Positions 8,159 through 17,556 of a DNA stretch of 64,000 bases are shown piece by piece. A program made the position numbers and the translations under genes. Each line of letters begins with the position of its first letter. Position 1 is the first letter of the stretch. The notes beneath the pieces are model-generated. The model did no database searches, had not been told where the DNA came from, and was given only the letters and a program-made list of their open reading frames with translations. The stretch comes from Mycolicibacter heraklionensis (GTDB taxonomy: Bacteria; Actinomycetota; Actinomycetes; Mycobacteriales; Mycobacteriaceae): the NCBI RefSeq assembly GCF_019645815.1, contig NZ_CP080997.1:2980880-3044879 (forward strand), given 5' to 3'.

Positions 8159-8991
8159 ACGACCCGCGGCAACTCAGCCAGTTCGTCGAATGCCTGCGCC
8201 CAGCCCAGCATCTTCTCGGTCGCGCCGACCAGCTCCTCACGGTAGCGCCGCTGCGACATCGGAGAGTTCGCCGGATCGCCGGTAGACGTCGACGCGCCGT
8301 CGTTGGCCGAGGCCACCAATTGCGCTGCGGCGGTGACCATCTCGTTGTACTGGCGAACACCGGCACTGAGCTGAGCGGTGAACGCGTTAATGGTCGGCAC
8401 CAGGTACTGACGTGACTGGGCGCTGTGCTGCACGGCGCGCTCCATGGACACCACCTCAGCCGCGGTGGCGGCCATGGTCGACGCGGCGCGGTTGACCGCG
8501 GCCGTCAGTTCGGTGATCTCGTCGGCGGGCAGCAGCCGGCCGCGCTCGAGCACGCCCAGCAGCGAGATCATCCCGCGCTCGGAGGCGCCCAGGGCGTACA
8601 TCGCCGGTCGTGCCGCCGAGCCGGGCGGCGGCAGGCGCCGCGCGGCGGTGGACCGCACGGCCGGCAACGGCGCCGCGCGCAGCCAGCGGTAGCGCAGCAA
8701 CAACAGCGTCGCCGGCGCCGCCGCCCCCGCGGCCACCAGCCCGGTGATCAGCAGCACCCACACCGGCGTCGACCACGATGCCAGCACGGCCGTCACCAGC
8801 GTCCAGAATCCGCAGGTGGCAGCGAAGAACAGGCCCAGCCGCAGCGCCCACCGGCGCTTGCGCAGCATCCTGGCCCGCGGGTCGGCGATCGCACCCAGCT
8901 TGTCGGCGAGGATGTCGGCAGCCTCGCTGGCACGGTCTACGGCGCGCTGCAGCAGTGGGTGCCGAGCGCTGCCTCGGAGCACGGCGGCCAC
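8155..8991 (-). CDS. pspM: PspM-like membrane protein (Rv2743c-like)
   Basis: Membrane component of the mycobacterial phage-shock system; in M. tuberculosis the Rv2743c product binds PspA and ClgR at the membrane. The reading frame is open through the end of pspA, but a GTG (V-A-A-V-L-R-G-S) 5 bases after the pspA stop is the most economical start, giving 278 residues. Two adjacent transmembrane helices (L-F-F-A-A-T-C-G-F-W-T-L-V-T-A-V-L and W-V-L-L-I-T-G-L-V-A-A-G) are followed by a long cytoplasmic helical domain. The start codon is not certain. Confidence 0.8.
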   Translation of the reverse strand: MAAVLRGSARHPLLQRAVDRASEAADILADKLGAIADPRARMLRKRRWALRLGLFFAATCGFWTLVTAVLASWSTPVWVLLITGLVAAGAAAPATLLLLRYRWLRAAPLPAVRSTAARRLPPPGSAARPAMYALGASERGMISLLGVLERGRLLPADEITELTAAVNRAASTMAATAAEVVSMERAVQHSAQSRQYLVPTINAFTAQLSAGVRQYNEMVTAAAQLVASANDGASTSTGDPANSPMSQRRYREELVGATEKMLGWAQAFDELAELPRVV

Positions 8992-8995
8992 CTGA

Positions 8996-9820
8996 CTAGC
9001 GTCCCAGCGGGTTCTCGGGAGTGGGATTGGCGCCGGACTGCGGAGTGGCCGGGGTGGCCTGGCCGGGGGCGGTGGCGGCTCCACCCGCGGGCAGCGACTC
9101 GCCCCTCATGGACGCCCGGATCTGCTCCAGCCGGGAGTGGCCGGCCATCTGCACACCGGCCTGCTCGACCTCGAGCATCCGGCCCTGCACCGAACCCTGC
9201 GCCAGCTCGGCCGCTCCGATCGCGTTGGCGTAGCGCCGTTCGATCTTGTCACGCACCTCGTCGAGGCTGGGAGTGGTTCCGGGAGCGGCGATCTCGCTCA
9301 TCGAGCGCAGTGAGGCGCTGACCTGCTCCTGCATCTTGGCCTGCTCGAGTTGGCTGAGCAGTTTGGTGCGCTCGGCGATCTTCTGCTGCAACACCATGGC
9401 GTTCTGCTCGACGGCCTTCTTGGCCTGCATCGCCGCCGACAGCGCCTGGTCGTGCAGCGCCTTGAGGTCTTCGACGCTCTGTTCGGCGGTGACCAGCTGG
9501 GCCGCGAACGCCTCCGCGGCGTTGGTGTACTCGGTGGCTTTCGCGGCGTCCCCGGCGGCCGTGGCCTGGTCGGCCAAGGTCAGGGCCTGGCGCACGTTGA
9601 CCTGAAGCTTCTCGATGTCGGCCAGTTGCCGGTTCAGCCGCATCTCCAACTGCCGCTGGTTGCCGATCACCTGCGCGGCCTGCTGGGTCAGAGCCTGGTG
9701 CTGGCGCTGCGCCTCTTCGATCGCCTGCTGGATCTGCACCTTGGGATCGGCGTGCTCGTCGATCTTCGAGTTGAACAGCGCCATCAGGTACTTCCACGCC
9801 TTGACGAACGGGTTGGCCAT
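8996..9820 (-). CDS. pspA: Phage shock protein A / 35-kDa antigen
   Basis: PspA/IM30 family envelope-stress protein that coats and stabilises damaged membrane, 274 residues. It is predicted to be an almost continuous coiled coil from about residue 20 to 230, starting [16 protein letters not shown] and followed by the [13 protein letters not shown] segment. The C-terminal tail is rich in Gly, Ala, Pro and Thr. It lies between clgR (upstream, 106 bases) and pspM, the conserved clgR-pspA-pspM order, so SigE/ClgR control is expected. Confidence 0.95.
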   Translation of the reverse strand: MANPFVKAWKYLMALFNSKIDEHADPKVQIQQAIEEAQRQHQALTQQAAQVIGNQRQLEMRLNRQLADIEKLQVNVRQALTLADQATAAGDAAKATEYTNAAEAFAAQLVTAEQSVEDLKALHDQALSAAMQAKKAVEQNAMVLQQKIAERTKLLSQLEQAKMQEQVSASLRSMSEIAAPGTTPSLDEVRDKIERRYANAIGAAELAQGSVQGRMLEVEQAGVQMAGHSRLEQIRASMRGESLPAGGAATAPGQATPATPQSGANPTPENPLGR

Positions 9821-9926
9821 CAGTCAGCTCCGTCTGCTTGTTTTCCAGTGTTGTCGCACTACCGCCGGTACCGGTGATCAATTTATCGGGTCAACGGTGC
9901 TCGGGTGGGTGTTCAGGCCGGGCGCG

Positions 9927-10277
9927 TCACGCCGAGGCCACCGATGCCAGCGTACGAATCGGCGGGATCACCACCTTGGTGCCGGCATCGATGCGGGTCA
10001 CTGCGCCGCTGCGGGCGGACCGCGCGCTCAGTTCGGCCCGCTCCGCCTGAGCAAGCCGGGTTCCGGCGTCGAAGAGCACCGTCGACAACGGGATCCGCAA
10101 CGCCGCGCAGATCGCGTTGAGCAGCTCACTGGACGCTTCCTTGCGGCCCCGTTCGACCTCGGAGAGGTAACCGAGGCTGACCCGCGCCGAGTCCGACACC
10201 TCACGCAGCGTGCGGCCCTGGGCAGTCCGGGCTTGGCGCAGCACCTCGCCGACCGACTCCCGCAGCAATGTCGTCAT
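9927..10277 (-). CDS. clgR: Transcriptional regulator ClgR
   Basis: XRE/Cro-type activator of clp protease genes, htrA-type functions and the psp operon in actinobacteria. It has 116 residues from the ATG giving M-T-T-L-L-R-E-S. The helix-turn-helix is plain: [24 protein letters not shown], near residues 22-45. The C-terminus ends A-S-V-A-S-A; ClgR proteins end in alanine-type tails recognised by Clp. It is first in the psp block and preceded by a SigE-like promoter. Confidence 0.95.
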   Translation of the reverse strand: MTTLLRESVGEVLRQARTAQGRTLREVSDSARVSLGYLSEVERGRKEASSELLNAICAALRIPLSTVLFDAGTRLAQAERAELSARSARSGAVTRIDAGTKVVIPPIRTLASVASA

Positions 10278-10328
10278 CGTGCACTCCCCCTTACGGGTCA
10301 ACCCTGGAAATCTGACAGTCACCAAGGT

Positions 10329-10357
10329 CAACGCGCGCTACGCCCGTAAGGGTTCCC
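10329..10357 (-). promoter_or_regulatory. SigE-like promoter upstream of clgR
   Basis: On the minus strand GGGAACC (10351-10357) and CGTTG (10329-10333) are separated by 17 bases, fitting the GGAAC / CGTT elements of mycobacterial extracytoplasmic sigma factors SigE/SigH. It lies about 50 bases upstream of the clgR start. SigE-dependent transcription of clgR-pspA is established in M. tuberculosis. Confidence 0.6.
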
Positions 10358-10361
10358 GAAA

Positions 10362-10495
10362 CGGCGGTTTCATTCGGCGGTCCCAGCTTCGCCTCTCCTC
10401 CGTCGAGCCTCGCTGAACCGCCGGTTTCATTCGGCGGTCCCAGCTTCGCCTCTCCTCCGTCGAGCGTCGCTGAACCGCCGGTTTCATTCGGGTCA
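10362..10495. repeat. 57-bp tandem repeat, about 2.3 copies
   Basis: The element GGTTTCATTCGG recurs at 10366, 10423 and 10480, exactly 57 bases apart. Two full units differ at only a few positions (for example GAGCCTCG versus GAGCGTCG) and a third copy is partial. Each unit can form a hairpin from CCGCCG and CGGCGG around GTTTCATT. The array fills the space between the clgR promoter and the end of pgsA3, and resembles mycobacterial intergenic VNTR/MIRU-type repeats in size and placement. Confidence 0.85.
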
Positions 10496-11089
10496 GCTTG
10501 CGCCCGATCCGCTGCGCAGGTCAGTGACCGCCGAAACCACGTAGTCCACGCCGGTCAGCACCGTCAGGATCACCGCCGCGGCCATCACCGTCCAGGCGGT
10601 CACCAGCCAGGGGCCTTCCATCGGCAAGATGAGCAGCCCGATACCGATGGCCTGCACCAGTGTCTTGAGCTTGCCGCCGCGGCTGGCTGGGATCACGCCA
10701 CGGTGCAGCACGGCGAACCTCAGCAGGGTGATCCCGATCTCCCGGACCAGAATCAGCACCGTCACCCACCACCACAGGTCACCCAGCATCGACAGACCGA
10801 TCAGCGCTGCGCCGATCAGCGCCTTGTCGGCGATCGGGTCGGCCAGCGTGCCGAACTCGGTGACCATGCCGTAGTTGCGCGCCAGAGTGCCGTCCAGCCG
10901 GTCGGTGATGATGGCAACGGCAAAGATGACGAACGCCGCGATACGGGTCTTCGGATCGTGGCCGTCCTCGGCGAACAGCGCCAGCAAGAAGACCGGAACA
11001 AGTCCCAACCGCAGGACGGTCAACGCGTTCGCAAGATTGACCACCGGGACATGCGTCACCGTTGGACCGGTTTTAGGCTGCCCCGACAC
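10493..11089 (-). CDS. pgsA3: CDP-alcohol phosphatidyltransferase (PgsA3)
   Basis: Membrane CDP-alcohol phosphatidyltransferase, annotated as a phosphatidylglycerophosphate synthase homologue. The signature D-x2-D-G-x2-A-R-x8-G-x3-D-x3-D is complete (D-R-L-D-G-T-L-A-R, then G-T-L-A-D-P-I-A-D). Five or six hydrophobic helices are visible. The reading frame is open to 11236, but the GTG giving V-S-G-Q-P-K-T-G-P matches the length of mycobacterial PgsA3 (198 residues) and avoids overlap with divergent argA. The last bases touch the 57-bp repeat array. Confidence 0.9.
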   Translation of the reverse strand: MSGQPKTGPTVTHVPVVNLANALTVLRLGLVPVFLLALFAEDGHDPKTRIAAFVIFAVAIITDRLDGTLARNYGMVTEFGTLADPIADKALIGAALIGLSMLGDLWWWVTVLILVREIGITLLRFAVLHRGVIPASRGGKLKTLVQAIGIGLLILPMEGPWLVTAWTVMAAAVILTVLTGVDYVVSAVTDLRSGSGAS

Positions 11090-11144
11090 GGCAGTCAGAC
11101 TATCTGTTGCCCAGCCCGAAATGAGAAACCGATACTGTGCAGCT

Positions 11145-11669
11145 GTGAATCTTGCGGCGGATCGACCGGCGGGGCAGCCCCTGGTTCGGCGCGCGCGCAC
11201 CTCGGATGTTCCGGCGATCAAGAAGTTGGTGGACATCTACGCCGGCAAGATCCTGTTGGAAAAGAACCTGGTCACGCTGTATGAGGCGGTCCAGGAATTC
11301 TGGGTGGCAGAAGACGCCGATCGGCAGGTGGTGGGCTGCGGTGCCCTGCACGTGTTGTGGTCGGACCTCGGCGAGGTACGCACGATCGCGGTGGACCCGA
11401 CCCTGACCGGTCGCGGTATCGGACACGCCATCGTCGACCGCCTGCTGCAGGTCGCCCGCGAGCTCGAGTTGCAGCGGCTGTTCGTGCTGACCTTCGAGAC
11501 CGAGTTCTTCGCCCGGCACGGCTTCACCGAGATCGACGGAACGCCGGTCACTGCCGAGGTGTTCGAGGAGATGCAACGCTCCTACGACGTCGGCGTGGCC
11601 GAGTTCCTGGACCTGAGCTACGTCAAGCCGAACACCCTGGGCAACACCCGGATGTTGCTGATCCTTTAG
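11145..11669 (+). CDS. argA: Amino-acid N-acetyltransferase, short GNAT form
   Basis: N-acetylglutamate synthase of the short single-domain GNAT type (Rv2747), first step of arginine synthesis. The GTG start (V-N-L-A-A-D-R) gives 174 residues, the length in M. tuberculosis; an ATG at 11121 is the alternative. The acetyl-CoA site is the Q/R-x-x-G-x-G/A type: L-T-G-R-G-I-G-H-A-I-V. The C-terminus F-L-D-L-S-Y-V-K-P-N is nearly identical to the tuberculosis protein. It is divergent from pgsA3 (55 bases) and its stop overlaps the end of the convergent DUF421 gene. Confidence 0.93.
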   Translation: MNLAADRPAGQPLVRRARTSDVPAIKKLVDIYAGKILLEKNLVTLYEAVQEFWVAEDADRQVVGCGALHVLWSDLGEVRTIAVDPTLTGRGIGHAIVDRLLQVARELELQRLFVLTFETEFFARHGFTEIDGTPVTAEVFEEMQRSYDVGVAEFLDLSYVKPNTLGNTRMLLIL

Positions 11670-12175
11670 TCGGCGACCATGTCGCGGATCCGGCGTGTCG
11701 CGCCGACGAGAAAGCTGAACTGCCCGTCGGATTCCATCCGGCCCTCACGGACGACGGAAAGGTCCGCAATCCCCTGTTTGCGAGCCTGCTCGCGAACCTG
11801 CTCCTCGGTGATCATCTCTTTGCGCATATTGGCGTAGAGGAACGCGCCCTCGTAGATCACCAGCAGCGGCCCCGGCCGCAGCAGCCTCGCCACCGACGGC
11901 CAGCGGTGCGCCATCCAGTTCAGCAGGTAGGACCAGCCGATGATCACCCCGACGAGCAGGATGCCGTCGCTGATCGATCGGTAGCCGCCGGCCATGCCGT
12001 TCTGCGCCGCGTCGGCGATCAGCACGACAACGATCAGATCGGTGATGCCGTTGGTGCCCGCCTCACGTTTCAATACCACCCGCAGCAATGCGTAAATCGC
12101 GATGTAGATGACAGTTCCGCGGATAAAGATCTCCGACGGAGGTGTGTCGAAAGAGAAAAGTCGTGCCCAATCCAC
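11666..12175 (-). CDS. DUF421 (YetF/YcaP-like) membrane protein
   Basis: A 169-residue protein from a GTG. Three hydrophobic segments (about residues 18-35, 45-62 and 70-90) precede a soluble C-terminal domain with the DUF421 signature P-G-P-L-L-V-I-Y-E-G, R-K-E-M-I-T-E-E-Q-V-R-E-Q-A-R-K-Q-G-I and V-R-E-G-R-M-E-S-D-G-Q-F-S. Function is not firmly known; Bacillus relatives affect the envelope of spores. It is convergent with argA. Confidence 0.88.
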   Translation of the reverse strand: MDWARLFSFDTPPSEIFIRGTVIYIAIYALLRVVLKREAGTNGITDLIVVVLIADAAQNGMAGGYRSISDGILLVGVIIGWSYLLNWMAHRWPSVARLLRPGPLLVIYEGAFLYANMRKEMITEEQVREQARKQGIADLSVVREGRMESDGQFSFLVGATRRIRDMVAD

Positions 12176-12358
12176 GTGGCGAGATTACGCGCACAACCCG
12201 GCCCGGGAAAACCACCGGTGTCTGGTGTGTGGCCGGTCCGTGTCCGGTCCGTGTCCGGCGCACGTCGAGCGCGCCCAGCTGGGGACTTCCGGCCCTGCCG
12301 CGGCACCGCCCGGACAAGCGATAGTGATACTGACAGTTGCAGATAACTGGAGGTAGCC

Positions 12359-13720
12359 ATGGCCGAGCACCTGACCCCCTTGGACGCCGGCTTCCTGGGC
12401 GTTGAGGATTCCGACCACAACGTCAGCATGGCCACCGGAACACTGGCGGTGTTGGACGGGCCGCTGCCGGAGCACTCCGAGCTGGTGGCGACACTGGCCG
12501 AACGTCTGCGCGGGTGCCCCCGGTTCGGGCAGCGGCTGGTGCGCCATGCCTTGGATCTGGGCGCACCGGAATGGGTGGACGACCCCCACTTCGACATCGC
12601 CCACCACATCGGTCGGGTCGCGGTGCCGACTCCAGGCGGGGACGCCGAGCTACACGGGGTGGTCGCCGACGTGATGTCCTGGCGGCTGGACCGCGACCGT
12701 CCGCTGTGGGAGATCTGGGTGATCGGCGGGCTCAGCGGTGACCGCTGGGCGCTGCTGATGAAGGTCCACCACTGCATTGCCGACGCCAGCGCCACCGCAC
12801 ACATGCTCACCGGCCTATCGGACAACGGCGTCACCCACCACCGTGCACCGGCCGCCGGAGCGCCGCACGATACGGCGCGACCGGCGCACGGCCGACCGCT
12901 GCTGGACCTCAACCCGGTGCATTGGCTCTACAACCTGCGCGGCGTCGTTGAGCTCGCAGCCGGTGTGCTGCAACCGGCCGCGTCGTCACCGAACGGGCCG
13001 ATCACCAGCCGGCGCCGCTATAGCGCCGCGCGGGTCTCGCTCGACGATGTCCAGCAGATCTGCCAACGTTTCGGCGTGACCGTCAACGACGTGGTGTTGG
13101 CGGCTCTGACCGACAGCTACCGCGACTTCATGATCCGGCGCGGTGAAGTGCCCCAACCCGATTCGCTGCGCACCCTGGTGCCGGTATCGATGAGGTCTGC
13201 GGAAGCACCCGAGCCCGACAACCGGGTCTCGTTGCTGTTGCCGAGTCTGCCGATCGAGGAGTCGAACCCGGTTCAGCGGCTGCTGACCGTGCGCTACCGA
13301 CTGTCGCAGGCCAAGGTCGGCGGGCAGCGCTACGCCGGGCGCGCGGTCATGTCGGCGGCCGGGCTCTTCCCTGTCTCGTTGTCGTCCTGGGCGGCGCGGT
13401 TGCTCGGCCGGTTCCCCCAGCGCGGCGTCGTGGCGTTGGCGACCAGTGTCCCCGGCCCGGTGGAGCCGTTGCAGATCATGGGCTGCGACGTGGTTCAAGT
13501 GCTGCCGGTGCCACCGATCGCGATGCAGCTTCGCACCGGCGTGTCGATCCTCAGTTACGCCGGGAACCTCTTCATCGGGGTGCTGGCCGACTTCGAGTTC
13601 GCCGGTGTCGACGAGCTGGCCCGCGGGCTGGAATCCGCGGTGGCCCGGCTGGTGGCGCGCAGCAAACGCCGCAAGCCACTGCGCGACTGGCATGGGCTCA
13701 CCCTGGTACACAGCGCGTAG
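12359..13720 (+). CDS. Wax ester synthase / diacylglycerol acyltransferase
   Basis: Bifunctional WS/DGAT family acyltransferase that makes triacylglycerol or wax esters from acyl-CoA; 453 residues, the usual length. The catalytic HHxxxD motif is H137-H-C-I-A-D142, with Ala in place of the common following Gly. The N-terminal P-L-D-A-G-F-L-G-V-E-D block and the P-N-D-V-V-L-A-A-like segment (V-N-D-V-V-L-A-A-L) are typical. The ATG has a GGAGG ribosome site. It is a stand-alone gene convergent with ftsK. Which lipid it makes cannot be told from the sequence. Confidence 0.92.
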   Translation: MAEHLTPLDAGFLGVEDSDHNVSMATGTLAVLDGPLPEHSELVATLAERLRGCPRFGQRLVRHALDLGAPEWVDDPHFDIAHHIGRVAVPTPGGDAELHGVVADVMSWRLDRDRPLWEIWVIGGLSGDRWALLMKVHHCIADASATAHMLTGLSDNGVTHHRAPAAGAPHDTARPAHGRPLLDLNPVHWLYNLRGVVELAAGVLQPAASSPNGPITSRRRYSAARVSLDDVQQICQRFGVTVNDVVLAALTDSYRDFMIRRGEVPQPDSLRTLVPVSMRSAEAPEPDNRVSLLLPSLPIEESNPVQRLLTVRYRLSQAKVGGQRYAGRAVMSAAGLFPVSLSSWAARLLGRFPQRGVVALATSVPGPVEPLQIMGCDVVQVLPVPPIAMQLRTGVSILSYAGNLFIGVLADFEFAGVDELARGLESAVARLVARSKRRKPLRDWHGLTLVHSA

Positions 13721-13729
13721 CCGGCCCGC

Positions 13730-16288
13730 CTAGAACTCGTCGTCGCCGCCATCGTCGTCGGGTGAGCCGCCACCGCGGATGGCCATCAGCGTCGCCGCCA
13801 GCTCATCCGGTTTGACCAGCACCTGCCGGGCCTTGGAGCCCTCGGAGGGGCCGACGATGCTGCGGGTCTCCATCAGGTCCATCAGCCGCCCGGCCTTGGC
13901 GAAGCCCACCCGCAGCTTGCGCTGCAGCATCGAGGTGGAGCCGAACTGGCTGGACACCACCAGCTCGACGGCCTGCAGGAAGACCTCCATGTCGTCGCCG
14001 ATGTCGGGGTCGACGTCAGCCCGATCCCCACTGGGCTTCACCGCGGTGACGCCCTCGGTGTACTCGGGTTCGGCCTGGTCCTTGCAGGCGCTGACGACGG
14101 CCTGGATCTCCTCGTCGGAGATGAACGCACCCTGCAGCCGGATCGGCTTGTTGGCGCCCATCGGCAGGAACAGGCCGTCGCCCATGCCGATCAGCTTCTC
14201 CGCGCCCGGCTGGTCCAGGATGACTCGGGAATCGGTCAGCGACGAGGTGGCGAACGCCAGCCGGGACGGCACGTTGGTCTTGATCAGGCCGGTGACGACG
14301 TCCACCGACGGCCGCTGGGTGGCCAGCACCAGATGGATGCCGGCAGCGCGGGCCTTCTGGGTGATCCGCACGATCGCGTCTTCGACGTCGCGGGGGGCGG
14401 TCATCATCAGGTCGGCGAGCTCGTCGACGACCGCCAGGATGTAGGGGTAGGGCCGGTAGACCCGTTCGCTGCCCAGCGGTGTGGTGATCTCCCCGGAGCG
14501 CACCTTGGCGTTGAAGTCGTTGATGTGGCGCACCCGGGACGCCTTCATGTCCTGGTAACGCTGCTCCATCTCCTCGACCAGCCAGGCCAGCGCGGCCGCG
14601 GCCTTCTTCGGCTCGGTGATGATCGGGGTGATCAGGTGCGGAATACCTTCGTAGGGAGTGAGTTCCACCATCTTCGGGTCGATCAGGATCATCCTGACCT
14701 CTTCCGGGGTGGCCCGCGCCAGCAGCGACACCAGCATCGAGTTGACGAAGCTGGACTTACCCGAGCCGGTGGAGCCGGCCACCAGCAAGTGCGGCATCTT
14801 GGACAGGTTGGCGCAGATGAAGTCGCCCTCGATGTCCTTGCCCAGCCCGATCACCAGCGGGTGGTGGTCGCCGCGGGTGGACGGCGCGGTCAGCACGTCG
14901 GCCAGCCGCACCAGTTCGCGGTCGGTGTTGGGCACCTCGATACCGACGGCGGACTTGCCCGGGATCGGGGCGAGCATCCGCACGCTCTCGGTGGCCACCG
15001 CGTAGGCGATATTGCGCTGCAGGGCGGTGATCTTCTCGACCTTCACCCCGGGACCCAGCTCCACCTCGTAGCGGGTGACGGTGGGACCGCGGGTGCAGCC
15101 AGTGACCGCCGCGTCGACCTTGAACTGCTCCAGCACCGAGGTGATGGCGTCGGCCATCTGGTCGTTGGCGGCGGTGCGGGTCTTCGGTGGGTCGCCGGCG
15201 ACCAGCAGGCTCAGCGCCGGCAGCGTGTAGGGGCCCTCCACCACCCGGTCGAGCACGACGGTGGTGTCGGTGGGTTTGGCGGTCTTGGGTTCCTTGGGCG
15301 TCTTGCGGCGAGCGGGTTTCACCGGGGGCGGCGCAGCAGCGGGCTCTTCGTCGAGCGGGTAGTTGTCCAGCGGGGTGCGCGACTGCCAGTCCGGGGTGTC
15401 GTCGGTGACGTCTGGCTCGAGGGCTCCGAACCGGCTGGTGCCGCCGGCCGACGCACCCAAATCGGCGTCCTCGTAGGGCTCGTCGTCGTAGTACGCCTGA
15501 TCGTCGTAGTCGTCGTAATCGTCGTAGTAGTCGTCGCCGTAGTCACCGCGGAACATGGTGCGCAAGGTTTCGGGCGCCTCGCGCAGCGTGGTCCCGGTCA
15601 GCAACAGGACGCCGAACAGCACGCCGATGCACAACAGCGGTGCGGCGATCCACGCCGTGAGTCCGTCGGCCAGTGGCCCACCGATCGCGAACCCGACAAA
15701 ACCGGCGCCATGCAGACGGCCGTCGGGGCTCTGCGGGGAACCCGACCACAGGTGCCACAGACCCAGGATCGGCAGCCCGATCATGGCCGACCCGAGGATC
15801 AGCCGGGGCCGGTTCTCCGGGGCGGGTTCGGTGCGCATCAGCAGCACGGCGCCGGCCGCGGCCAGCACCGGAAGCAACACCACCGCGCCGCCGATCACGG
15901 TGCGCAGGCCGGTGTCGACCCACGCACCGAGCGGCCGGGCGGCGTCCAACCAGCAACTGGCGGCGGTCACCACGGCAAATCCCAGCAAAGCCAGTGCTAT
16001 GCCGTCGCGGCGATGGCCGGGGTCGATGTCGTGGGCACGGCCCACCGAGCGTGCCGCGCTGCCGGCGCCCTTGGCCACCATCAGCCAGGTGGCGCGGGCG
16101 AGGCGCCCGCAGGCCATCCCGAGCGCCACGGGACCCGAATGCTGCCGGGTGGCGCGGCGGGGCTTGGCCGCCGAGCGGGACCGGGCGGGCCGCGATCCAC
16201 CTTTGGCGGCCTTGGGACCGGCTTTGGCCCTGGTCGTTCGGGCGCCGGAACGCGCGGGGGCCCTACTAGTAGCGGTCTTACTAGCCAT
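13730..16288 (-). CDS. ftsK: DNA translocase FtsK
   Basis: Divisome-anchored DNA pump that clears and resolves chromosomes at septation. It has 852 residues from the ATG giving M-A-S-K-T-A-T-S. A basic N-terminus ([11 protein letters not shown]) is followed by four hydrophobic segments and an acidic Asp/Tyr-rich linker ([12 protein letters not shown]). Then come the motor domain with Walker [10 protein letters not shown] near residue 505 and the C-terminal winged-helix gamma domain ([13 protein letters not shown]). An upstream ATG at 16357 is less likely. Confidence 0.96.
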   Translation of the reverse strand: MASKTATSRAPARSGARTTRAKAGPKAAKGGSRPARSRSAAKPRRATRQHSGPVALGMACGRLARATWLMVAKGAGSAARSVGRAHDIDPGHRRDGIALALLGFAVVTAASCWLDAARPLGAWVDTGLRTVIGGAVVLLPVLAAAGAVLLMRTEPAPENRPRLILGSAMIGLPILGLWHLWSGSPQSPDGRLHGAGFVGFAIGGPLADGLTAWIAAPLLCIGVLFGVLLLTGTTLREAPETLRTMFRGDYGDDYYDDYDDYDDQAYYDDEPYEDADLGASAGGTSRFGALEPDVTDDTPDWQSRTPLDNYPLDEEPAAAPPPVKPARRKTPKEPKTAKPTDTTVVLDRVVEGPYTLPALSLLVAGDPPKTRTAANDQMADAITSVLEQFKVDAAVTGCTRGPTVTRYEVELGPGVKVEKITALQRNIAYAVATESVRMLAPIPGKSAVGIEVPNTDRELVRLADVLTAPSTRGDHHPLVIGLGKDIEGDFICANLSKMPHLLVAGSTGSGKSSFVNSMLVSLLARATPEEVRMILIDPKMVELTPYEGIPHLITPIITEPKKAAAALAWLVEEMEQRYQDMKASRVRHINDFNAKVRSGEITTPLGSERVYRPYPYILAVVDELADLMMTAPRDVEDAIVRITQKARAAGIHLVLATQRPSVDVVTGLIKTNVPSRLAFATSSLTDSRVILDQPGAEKLIGMGDGLFLPMGANKPIRLQGAFISDEEIQAVVSACKDQAEPEYTEGVTAVKPSGDRADVDPDIGDDMEVFLQAVELVVSSQFGSTSMLQRKLRVGFAKAGRLMDLMETRSIVGPSEGSKARQVLVKPDELAATLMAIRGGGSPDDDGGDDEF

Positions 16289-16420
16289 GTCGGCAAGCCT
16301 AGTCGCAATTACCCCATCTGCACCATAAGCCACACTGGCCCCGGCCGATCGGTTCACCGCGCATCCGGCTGGGGGCTGGGTAGGGTGGCCGGTGAATCCC
16401 TTTCATCCAAGGAGCCGCAT

Positions 16421-16735
16421 ATGCCCGTGGTCGTCGTCGCCACCTTCGCCGTCAAGCCGGAATCGGTCGAGGCCGTCCGTGAGATCTGCACCAAGGCGGT
16501 GGCAGAGGTGCACGACGAACCGGGCTGCCAGCTGTACTCCCTGCACGAAGCCGACGGCGCTTTCGTGTTCGTGGAGCAGTGGGCCGACGCCGACGCGCTG
16601 AAGGCGCACTCGACGGCCCCGGCGATCGGCACGCTGTTCGGCAGCCTCAGTGAGCACCTGGTCGGCGCGCCCGATATCAAGATGCTCGCCCCGGTGCCCG
16701 CAGGCGACCCGGCCAAGGGCCAGTTGCGACCGTGA
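16421..16735 (+). CDS. ABM-domain monooxygenase-like protein (Rv2749-like)
   Basis: A 104-residue dimeric alpha+beta barrel protein of the antibiotic biosynthesis monooxygenase superfamily, equivalent to Rv2749. [15 protein letters not shown] is followed by the conserved [10 protein letters not shown] and F-V-F-V-E-Q-W-A-D motifs. The start has an AAGGAG ribosome site. Its stop overlaps the GTG of the SDR gene (GTGA), so it is translationally coupled to it. Substrate unknown. Confidence 0.9.
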   Translation: MPVVVVATFAVKPESVEAVREICTKAVAEVHDEPGCQLYSLHEADGAFVFVEQWADADALKAHSTAPAIGTLFGSLSEHLVGAPDIKMLAPVPAGDPAKGQLRP

Positions 16736-17553
16736 CAGCCCGGCCCCTGCAGGGGAAAGTCGCGCTGATCACCGGCGCGGCCCGCGGCCAGGGCCGCGCC
16801 CATGCCCTGCGGCTGGCCGCCGATGGCGCCGACATCATCGCCGTCGACCTGTGTGGGCAGATCGCCAGCGTGCCCTATCCGCTGGCGGACGCCGAGGACT
16901 TGGCGGCCACGGTCAAGCTGGTCGAAGACACCGGTGCGCGCATCGTGGCCCGGCAGGCCGATGTGCGTGACCAGGCGGCGCTGGGCGCCGCCCTGCAGGC
17001 CGGCCTCGATGAGCTGGGCCGGGTGGACGTCGTGGTGGCCAACGCCGGCATCGCCCCGATGGCCGCGGCCGACGGCTGGCGTGACGTCATCGACGTCAAC
17101 CTGACCGGTGTCTACCACACCATCGAGGCGGCGATCCCGACGATGATCGACCAAGGCGACGGAGGGTCGATCGTGCTGATCAGTTCGGCCGCGGGCCTGG
17201 CCGGCATCGGCAGTCACGACGCGGGGGCCATCGGTTACGCCGCAGCCAAGCACGGCCTGGTCGGGTTGATGCGGGTGTACGCGAACCTGCTGGCGCAGCA
17301 CAGCATTCGGGTGAACTCGGTGCACCCGGCGGGTGTCGACACGCCCATGATCAACAACGACTACGTCCGGGGCTGGCTGGCCCGGCTCACCGCCGAAACC
17401 GGGACGCCCCCGGACATGGGCAATGCGCTGCCGGTAGCGGTGCTGCAACCGGAGGACATCGCCAATGCGGTGGCCTGGCTGGTATCGGATGCGGCCCGCT
17501 ACGTCACCGGCATCACCTTGCCCGTGGACGCCGGCTTCATCAACAAGAGGTAA
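16732..17553 (+). CDS. Mycofactocin-coupled type SDR dehydrogenase (Rv2750-like)
   Basis: Short-chain dehydrogenase of 273 residues from a GTG. Cofactor motif [12 protein letters not shown], the N-A-G motif (V-A-N-A-G-I-A) and the catalytic Ser...Y-A-A-A-K-H are present. The T-G-A-A-R-G-Q-G-R form and the insertion after V-D-L are typical of the mycofactocin-dependent SDR subfamily, where NAD is held tightly and re-oxidised by mycofactocin. It lies between an ABM protein and a methyltransferase with 0-4 base gaps, as Rv2749-Rv2750-Rv2751. Confidence 0.88.
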   Translation: MTARPLQGKVALITGAARGQGRAHALRLAADGADIIAVDLCGQIASVPYPLADAEDLAATVKLVEDTGARIVARQADVRDQAALGAALQAGLDELGRVDVVVANAGIAPMAAADGWRDVIDVNLTGVYHTIEAAIPTMIDQGDGGSIVLISSAAGLAGIGSHDAGAIGYAAAKHGLVGLMRVYANLLAQHSIRVNSVHPAGVDTPMINNDYVRGWLARLTAETGTPPDMGNALPVAVLQPEDIANAVAWLVSDAARYVTGITLPVDAGFINKR

Positions 17554-17556
17554 CCC

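Noticed and set aside
10362..10495. CRISPR array
   Set aside because: Units are directly adjacent 57-bp tandem copies without unique spacers and there are no cas genes.
14333..16735. An 800-codon open frame on the plus strand opposite ftsK
   Set aside because: It mirrors ftsK, has low-complexity Gly/His/Arg/Val composition and no domain. It is an artefact of GC-rich codons on the other strand.
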